Shown here one piece after another: positions 59,091 to 64,000 of a DNA stretch of 64,000 nt. The DNA is taken from NCBI GenBank assembly GCA_017399175.1, contig JAFQEE010000072.1, forward strand, positions 40,230-104,229. The letters run 5' to 3'. A program made the translations under genes and the position numbers. Source of the DNA: Clostridia bacterium (GTDB lineage: Bacteria > Bacillota > Clostridia > Oscillospirales > Acutalibacteraceae). Below the pieces are notes generated by a model that was given only the letters and a program-made list of their open reading frames with translations, was not told the DNA's origin and did no database searches. How positions within the stretch are numbered: position 1 is the first letter of the stretch; each line of letters starts with the position of its first letter.

Positions 59091-61322
59091 ATGGAACACA
59101 ACAATTGGAACGGATTTGTAAAAGGCGTATGGCAGAATGAAATCAACGTTCGTGATTTCATTCAGAAAAACTATAAAGAATATAAAGGTGACGCAAGTTT
59201 CCTTGAAGATGCAACACCGCGTACAGATGCAATGATGAAAAAGGTGAATTCACTTTTTGCTCTTGAAAGACAGTATGGTGGCGTTCTTGATATTGACACA
59301 ACAACAGTTTCTTCACTTACAAGCTATCTGCCCGGTTATATTGACAAGGCAAACGAGCTTATTGTCGGCTTACAAACTAACAGACCATTAAAGAGAGGTG
59401 TTAATCCTTTTGGCGGTATGAGAATGGTTCGTCAGGCTTGTGAAGCTTATGGATATCAGTTGAGTGATAAGGTTGAAGAAGAATTCAAGTTCAGAACAAC
59501 ACATAATGACGGTGTTTTCCGTGCATATACTGACGAAATGCGTGCTGCTCGTAAATGCCATGTAATCACAGGTCTTCCTGATGCTTACGGTCGTGGTCGA
59601 ATTATCGGTGACTATCGTCGTGTAGCACTCTATGGTGTGGACAGACTTATCGAAGAAAAGAAAAAGGATAAGGCAGCACGAGCAAACGGTAATTTCAATA
59701 CAGACCAGATTCGTCTTTTTGAAGAACTTTATCAGCAAATTGCATTCCTTGGTTATTTAAAGGAAATGGCTGCAATGTATGGATACGATATCGGTCAACC
59801 TGCGAAAAATGCTCGTGAAGCAATTCAGTGGACATATTTTGCATACCTTGGTGCAATCAAAGAACAGAATGGTGCTGCAATGTCTTTGGGCAGAGTAAGT
59901 ACATTCTTCGATATTTATATTGAACGCGATATTGCAAGAGGAATTCTTACCGAAAAAAGTGCTCAGGAACTTATGGATGATTTTGTTATCAAGCTTCGTA
60001 TGGCAAGACATTTAAGAACTCCTGAATACAACGAACTTTTCGGTGGCGACCCAATGTGGATTACAGAAGCAGTCGGTGGTATGGGCGAAGACGGAAGAAC
60101 TCTCGTTACAAAAAACAGTTTCCGTATGCTCAATACTCTCTATACTCTCGGTTCATCTCCTGAACCAAATCTTACAGTTTTGTGGTCAACTGCACTTCCT
60201 GAAAACTTTAAGAAATTCTGTGCAAAGGTTTCAAAGGACACAGACTCAATTCAGTATGAAAATGACGATGTAATGCGTCCTGACTACGGTGACGATTATG
60301 CTATTGCTTGTTGTGTTTCCGCTATGAAAGTGGGTAAACAGATGCAGTTCTTTGGTGCTCGTTGTAACCTTGCAAAACTCTTGCTTATTGCTATCAATGG
60401 TGGTTACGATACAACAAGCCAGATGCATATAGGCCCACAGATGCCTGTGCTTGATGGTGATAAACTTGATTTCGACAGTGTAATGGAAAGATTCCAGATT
60501 TATATTGACTGGCTTAGCCACTTGTATGTAAACACAATGAATGTGATTCATTATATGCACGATAAATACGCTTACGAAAAGACACAGATGGCACTTCACG
60601 ATACAGATGTTGAACGCTTTATGGCATTCGGTATCGCAGGTCTTTCTGTTGTTGCTGACTCACTTAGTGCAATCAAGTTTGCTGATGTAAAGCCTGTTAT
60701 GAATGATGACGGCTTTATCACAGATTTTAGGACAACAGGTGAATTCCCTAAATATGGTAACGATGATGACAGAGTTGACCTTATTGCAAAGGATATGACA
60801 CATCGTGTAATCACAGCACTTCGTCAAACACCTACATACAGAGATGCAATTCATACACTCTCTGTACTTACAATTACATCAAATGTTATGTATGGTAAAA
60901 ACACAGGTGCAACTCCTGACGGAAGAAAGAATGCAGAGCCTTTTGCTCCTGGTGCAAATCCAATGCATAATCGTGAAGAAAATGGTGCACTTGCTTCTCT
61001 TAACTCAGTTGCAAAAATCAGTTACGAAGATTGTCGTGACGGTATTTCAAATACATTCTCAATCACTCCTGAAGCATTAGGTCGTGATGATGACGAGAGA
61101 ATTGATAATCTTGTAGCAATTCTTGACGGATATTTCAGCAAGATGGCTCATCACATTAATGTAAATGTGCTTAACCGTGAAACACTTATGGACGCTTATG
61201 ACAATCCTGAAAAGTATCCTAACCTTACAATTCGTGTTTCAGGATATGCTGTTAATTTCAATAAACTTTCAAAGGCACAGCAAAGAGAAGTTATCAGCCG
61301 AACATTCCACGAGGCAATGTAA
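59091..61322 (+). CDS. pflB: Formate C-acetyltransferase (pyruvate formate-lyase)
   Basis: A 743-residue glycyl radical enzyme splitting pyruvate and CoA to acetyl-CoA and formate. The adjacent catalytic cysteines are in [21 protein letters not shown] and the radical glycine near the C-terminus in [22 protein letters not shown]-like [13 protein letters not shown] is also present. The start is ATG 59091 with AAGGAGG; the frame is open 47 codons further upstream, but that region is the riboswitch. The activase gene follows after two bases. Confidence 0.98.
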   Translation: MEHNNWNGFVKGVWQNEINVRDFIQKNYKEYKGDASFLEDATPRTDAMMKKVNSLFALERQYGGVLDIDTTTVSSLTSYLPGYIDKANELIVGLQTNRPLKRGVNPFGGMRMVRQACEAYGYQLSDKVEEEFKFRTTHNDGVFRAYTDEMRAARKCHVITGLPDAYGRGRIIGDYRRVALYGVDRLIEEKKKDKAARANGNFNTDQIRLFEELYQQIAFLGYLKEMAAMYGYDIGQPAKNAREAIQWTYFAYLGAIKEQNGAAMSLGRVSTFFDIYIERDIARGILTEKSAQELMDDFVIKLRMARHLRTPEYNELFGGDPMWITEAVGGMGEDGRTLVTKNSFRMLNTLYTLGSSPEPNLTVLWSTALPENFKKFCAKVSKDTDSIQYENDDVMRPDYGDDYAIACCVSAMKVGKQMQFFGARCNLAKLLLIAINGGYDTTSQMHIGPQMPVLDGDKLDFDSVMERFQIYIDWLSHLYVNTMNVIHYMHDKYAYEKTQMALHDTDVERFMAFGIAGLSVVADSLSAIKFADVKPVMNDDGFITDFRTTGEFPKYGNDDDRVDLIAKDMTHRVITALRQTPTYRDAIHTLSVLTITSNVMYGKNTGATPDGRKNAEPFAPGANPMHNREENGALASLNSVAKISYEDCRDGISNTFSITPEALGRDDDERIDNLVAILDGYFSKMAHHINVNVLNRETLMDAYDNPEKYPNLTIRVSGYAVNFNKLSKAQQREVISRTFHEAM

Positions 61323-61324
61323 TT

Positions 61325-62038
61325 ATGAGTTCAGTTTCAGGACAGGTTCATTCAATACAGAGTTTAGGTACTGTTGACGGACCGGGACTCCGATTTGTGG
61401 TTTTTCTGCAAGGATGTAATCTTCGTTGCAAATGTTGTCATAATCCCGACACTTGGGAAATACAAGGTGCAAAAACCTATACTGCAGAAGAAATTGTAGA
61501 AAAAGCCACAAAGTATCGTGAATATTTCGGTGAAAAGGGTGGAATTACACTTTCAGGTGGTGAACCACTTTTACAGCCTGATTTTGCCTATGAAATCTTC
61601 CGTCTTTGTCATGAAAAAGGCATCAATACTTGTCTTGATACATCAGGCAGTATTTTGAATGAACAGATAAAAAAACTCTTAACAGAAACCGATAGAGTTT
61701 TACTTGATATCAAATATACTGATGATGAACTTTATCGTGAAAATGTTGGTTGTTCGCTCCAAAAACCAATGGAGTTTTTACAGTATCTTAATGAACAGAT
61801 AATTCCAACTACATTAAGACAAGTTATTATTCCAACACTTAATGATAATGAAACGAATATTGAAAAACTAAATGAAATAGTTGAAAAAAACACTTGTATT
61901 GATAAGGTTGAACTTTTACCTTTCAAAAAAATCTGTCAGACAAAATATGACAGTATGAGTATACAGTTTCCTTTCGCAGATATTCCAGTACCAACAAAGG
62001 GAACAATGAATAAGTTAAATAATTTACTGAAAATATAA
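61325..62038 (+). CDS. pflA: Pyruvate formate-lyase activating enzyme
   Basis: A 237-residue radical SAM enzyme that puts the glycyl radical on PFL. The cluster motif is [14 protein letters not shown] (CxxxCxxC), with [12 protein letters not shown] (SAM-binding GGE), TCLDTSGS and [12 protein letters not shown]. Translationally linked to pflB and two bases before the Fhs open frame. Confidence 0.97.
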   Translation: MSSVSGQVHSIQSLGTVDGPGLRFVVFLQGCNLRCKCCHNPDTWEIQGAKTYTAEEIVEKATKYREYFGEKGGITLSGGEPLLQPDFAYEIFRLCHEKGINTCLDTSGSILNEQIKKLLTETDRVLLDIKYTDDELYRENVGCSLQKPMEFLQYLNEQIIPTTLRQVIIPTLNDNETNIEKLNEIVEKNTCIDKVELLPFKKICQTKYDSMSIQFPFADIPVPTKGTMNKLNNLLKI

Positions 62039-62055
62039 ATATGGGGGATTTTATT

Positions 62056-63726
62056 ATGCTTTCAGACATTCAAATCGCACAGCAGACACCTTGTTTACCA
62101 ATCACAGAAATTGCCAAAAAACTCAATATTGACGCTGATGACCTTGAACTTTATGGCAAGTACAAGGCAAAACTTCCACTTTCTCTTAACAAAAAATATG
62201 CAGATAGAGAAAATGGTAAACTCATCCTTGTTACTGCGATTAATCCAACTCCTGCAGGTGAAGGTAAAACTACTATCACAGTAGGTCTTGGTCAGGCTAT
62301 GAACAAAATCGGCAAAAATGCTTGTATCGCACTTCGCGAACCATCAATGGGCCCTGTCTTCGGTGTTAAAGGCGGTGCGGCAGGTGGTGGATATTCACAG
62401 GTTATTCCTATGGAAGACATCAACCTTCATTTCACAGGTGATATGCACGCAATTACTGCTGCTAACAACCTTCTTTGTGCTATTATCGACAACCATATGC
62501 AACAGGGTAATGACCTTCGCATTGACCAGAGAAGAATTCTCTTTAAGCGTTGCCTTGATATGAATGACCGTGCACTTCGTAATGTTATCGTTGGTCTTGG
62601 TGGCAAAGTTAACGGTGTGCCTCGTGAAGACGGATTTATGATTACTGTTGCAAGTGAAATTATGGCTATTCTCTGTCTTGCAACTGATATTGATGACCTT
62701 AAAACAAGACTTGGTAACATTCTTGTTGCTTGGACACTTGATAATACTCCTGTTTATGCAAAGGACCTCAATGCAGTTGGTGCTATGGCTGCACTTTTAA
62801 AGGATGCAATCAAGCCAAACCTTGTACAGACTCTTGAAAACACACCTGCAATTATGCACGGTGGTCCTTTCGCAAATATTGCTCACGGTTGCAACTCTGT
62901 TACTGCTACAAAACTTGCTTTAAAACTTGCTGATTACTGTATTACAGAAGCTGGTTTCGGTGCTGACCTTGGTGCTGAAAAGTTCCTTGATATCAAGTGC
63001 CGTTATGCAGGTCTTAAACCTGAATGTGTTGTAGTTGTTGCTACAATCCGTGCTCTCAAATACAACGGTGGCGTTGCTCGTGCTGATTTACAGAACGAAA
63101 ATGTAGAAGCACTTAAAGCAGGTATCGTAAACCTTAAAACTCATATTGAAAATATGAGAAAATACAATGTGCCTGTTGTTGTTGCAATTAACAAATTCCA
63201 TACAGATACAGATGCTGAAATTGCTTATATCAAGGAATTCTGTGAAGAAATGCAAGTTCCTGTTTCCCTTGCTGAAGTTTTCGCTAAAGGTGGCGAAGGC
63301 GGTATGGATTTGGCAGAAAAAGTATGTGCAGTTATCGACGAAGGTAAAGCAGATTTCGCACCTCTTTATGATGAAAAGCTTTCAATTAAAGAAAAACTCA
63401 ACACAATCGCAAAGGAGATTTACCGTGCAGACGGCGTAATTTTCACAGCAGCGGCTGAAAAGGCAATCAAGGATATTGAATCTCTTGGTCAGGATAAGCT
63501 CCCTGTTTGTGTTGCTAAAACACAGTACTCACTTTCAGATGACCCGACAAAACTCGGTAAACCTGAAAACTTTGTGATGACAGTTCGTGAAGTGAAACTC
63601 AGCGCAGGTGCAGGTTTCATCGTTTGCCTTACAGGTGACATTATGACAATGCCTGGACTTCCCAAAGTTCCTGCAGCATACAAGATTGATGTGGATAGTG
63701 ACGGCAAAATCGACGGCCTTTTCTAA
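62056..63726 (+). CDS. fhs: Formate-tetrahydrofolate ligase
   Basis: A 556-residue enzyme making 10-formyl-THF from formate, THF and ATP. P-loop [45 protein letters not shown]-like [14 protein letters not shown]; and the end [22 protein letters not shown]. The start is set at ATG 62056, seven bases after GGGGGA, rather than ATG 62041, which lies before it; this gives the family's usual length. Last gene of the ZTP-controlled operon: formate from PFL feeds purine synthesis. Confidence 0.98.
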   Translation: MLSDIQIAQQTPCLPITEIAKKLNIDADDLELYGKYKAKLPLSLNKKYADRENGKLILVTAINPTPAGEGKTTITVGLGQAMNKIGKNACIALREPSMGPVFGVKGGAAGGGYSQVIPMEDINLHFTGDMHAITAANNLLCAIIDNHMQQGNDLRIDQRRILFKRCLDMNDRALRNVIVGLGGKVNGVPREDGFMITVASEIMAILCLATDIDDLKTRLGNILVAWTLDNTPVYAKDLNAVGAMAALLKDAIKPNLVQTLENTPAIMHGGPFANIAHGCNSVTATKLALKLADYCITEAGFGADLGAEKFLDIKCRYAGLKPECVVVVATIRALKYNGGVARADLQNENVEALKAGIVNLKTHIENMRKYNVPVVVAINKFHTDTDAEIAYIKEFCEEMQVPVSLAEVFAKGGEGGMDLAEKVCAVIDEGKADFAPLYDEKLSIKEKLNTIAKEIYRADGVIFTAAAEKAIKDIESLGQDKLPVCVAKTQYSLSDDPTKLGKPENFVMTVREVKLSAGAGFIVCLTGDIMTMPGLPKVPAAYKIDVDSDGKIDGLF

Positions 63727-63745
63727 AAATTGATTCTTTTTCCGC

Positions 63746-63779
63746 AATACCGCGTGTCTATCGGCTCGCGGTATTTTTT
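63746..63779 (+). terminator. Terminator of the pfl-fhs operon
   Basis: Stem AATACCGCG / CGCGGTATT with a T6 run, twenty bases past the fhs stop. Confidence 0.93.
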
Positions 63780-63799
63780 ATGTGTATTCAAATTGAAAT

Positions 63800-64000
63800 T
63801 CATCGGGAACATCGCGTAGGGACAGATGTCCCCGTCTGTCCGTGGTTATCTTGCATTACAAATTGGAGTTTGTAAGGATAATTCGTAATGCGTAATTCGT
63901 AATTCGGAATTAAGGGGTGCGGGTGTCCGGTGGACACCTCTGCGAAGCAGAAGCACTGTCTGAGCCGGTAGGCGAGTGTCTGCGACGCGATTATAACGCC
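63800..64000. repeat. Repeat mosaic at the window end
   Basis: Contains an end palindrome (ACAAATTGGAGTTTGTAAGG, 63858-63877), tandem AATTCGTAAT/AATGCGT units (63880-63912), GGTGTCCGGTGGACACC (a perfect hairpin), TCTGCGAAGCAGA and GTCTGCGACGCGATTAT (reverse complement of a segment near 40978-40994). No ORF seen; the block runs off the window. Confidence 0.7.

Overview
The window looks like a chromosome segment of a low-GC, anaerobic, fermentative Clostridia, most like the Oscillospirales/Ruminococcaceae of the gut. The grounds are the Firmicutes-type regulation (T-box, ZTP riboswitch, strong AAGGAGG-like ribosome sites, TTGACA/TATAAT promoters), a clostridial-order Rnf operon (C-D-G-E-A-B), pyruvate formate-lyase with Fhs, an AspRS-GatC fusion, plant-polysaccharide enzymes (GH51-like, GH3, GH30, GH43) and a serpin. 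No phage, transposase, integrase, CRISPR array or rRNA was seen. This placement is inference from gene content; no search was run.

Layout. 1-5.4 kb: the 3' part of a membrane-anchored GH51-like protein that lacks both catalytic glutamates, then a GntR(YtrA)-ABC transporter operon with a clear operator. 5.6-10.6 kb (minus): T-box, aspS-gatC fusion, a shortened gatA, gatB. 10.9-14.7 kb (minus): GH3 beta-glucosidase and rmuC. 14.9-18.1 kb: oligopeptide-binding lipoprotein, VanZ-like protein, DUF1015 protein. 18.2-19.2 kb: a yybP-ykoY-like (Mn2+) riboswitch in front of an SPFH/prohibitin protein. 19.2-23.5 kb (minus): tandem class II aldolase, GSA-aminomutase-like enzyme, iron alcohol dehydrogenase. 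23.9-30.9 kb: apbE, NusG-II protein, Gx transporter and the complete rnfCDGEAB operon. 31.1-31.4 kb (minus): a candidate small RNA. 31.6-40.8 kb (minus): GPH-type MFS transporter, then a tightly packed housekeeping operon (thymidylate-kinase-like, DUF2156, GNAT, DJ-1, 5-FTHF cyclo-ligase, mltG, U32 peptidase, YhhN, trmB). 41.1-43.2 kb: tandem-domain ThyX and a wall amidase. 43.3-45.5 kb: an ECF sigma factor with its own ECF-type promoter, and a transmembrane anti-sigma-like protein whose outside part is a serpin. 45.9-55.4 kb: alaS, HIT protein, comEC, holA, toprim protein, acyl-CoA ligase, flavodoxin-like reductase, thioredoxin, followed by tRNA-Gln(CTG). 56.0-58.9 kb: GH30, GNAT, GH43. 58.9-63.7 kb: ZTP riboswitch controlling pflB-pflA-fhs.

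How the parts work together. Pyruvate is split by PFL to acetyl-CoA and formate. Fhs charges formate onto tetrahydrofolate under ZTP control, and the cyclo-ligase and ThyX also belong to folate/one-carbon metabolism. Rnf couples reduced ferredoxin to NAD+ and ion pumping, with ApbE supplying covalent FMN. The carbohydrate enzymes lack visible signal peptides (except the anchored GH51-like protein), so they probably act on imported oligosaccharides.

Intergenic spaces repeatedly carry composite, ORF-free palindromic elements of about 170-220 bp with palindromic ends. The most interesting candidate system is the autoregulated ECF sigma/serpin pair. Other points worth attention are the dead GH51 domain, the Mn-riboswitch/SPFH unit, the GatA lacking part of its amidase signature, the reciprocal degeneration in tandem ThyX, and the unassigned small RNA.
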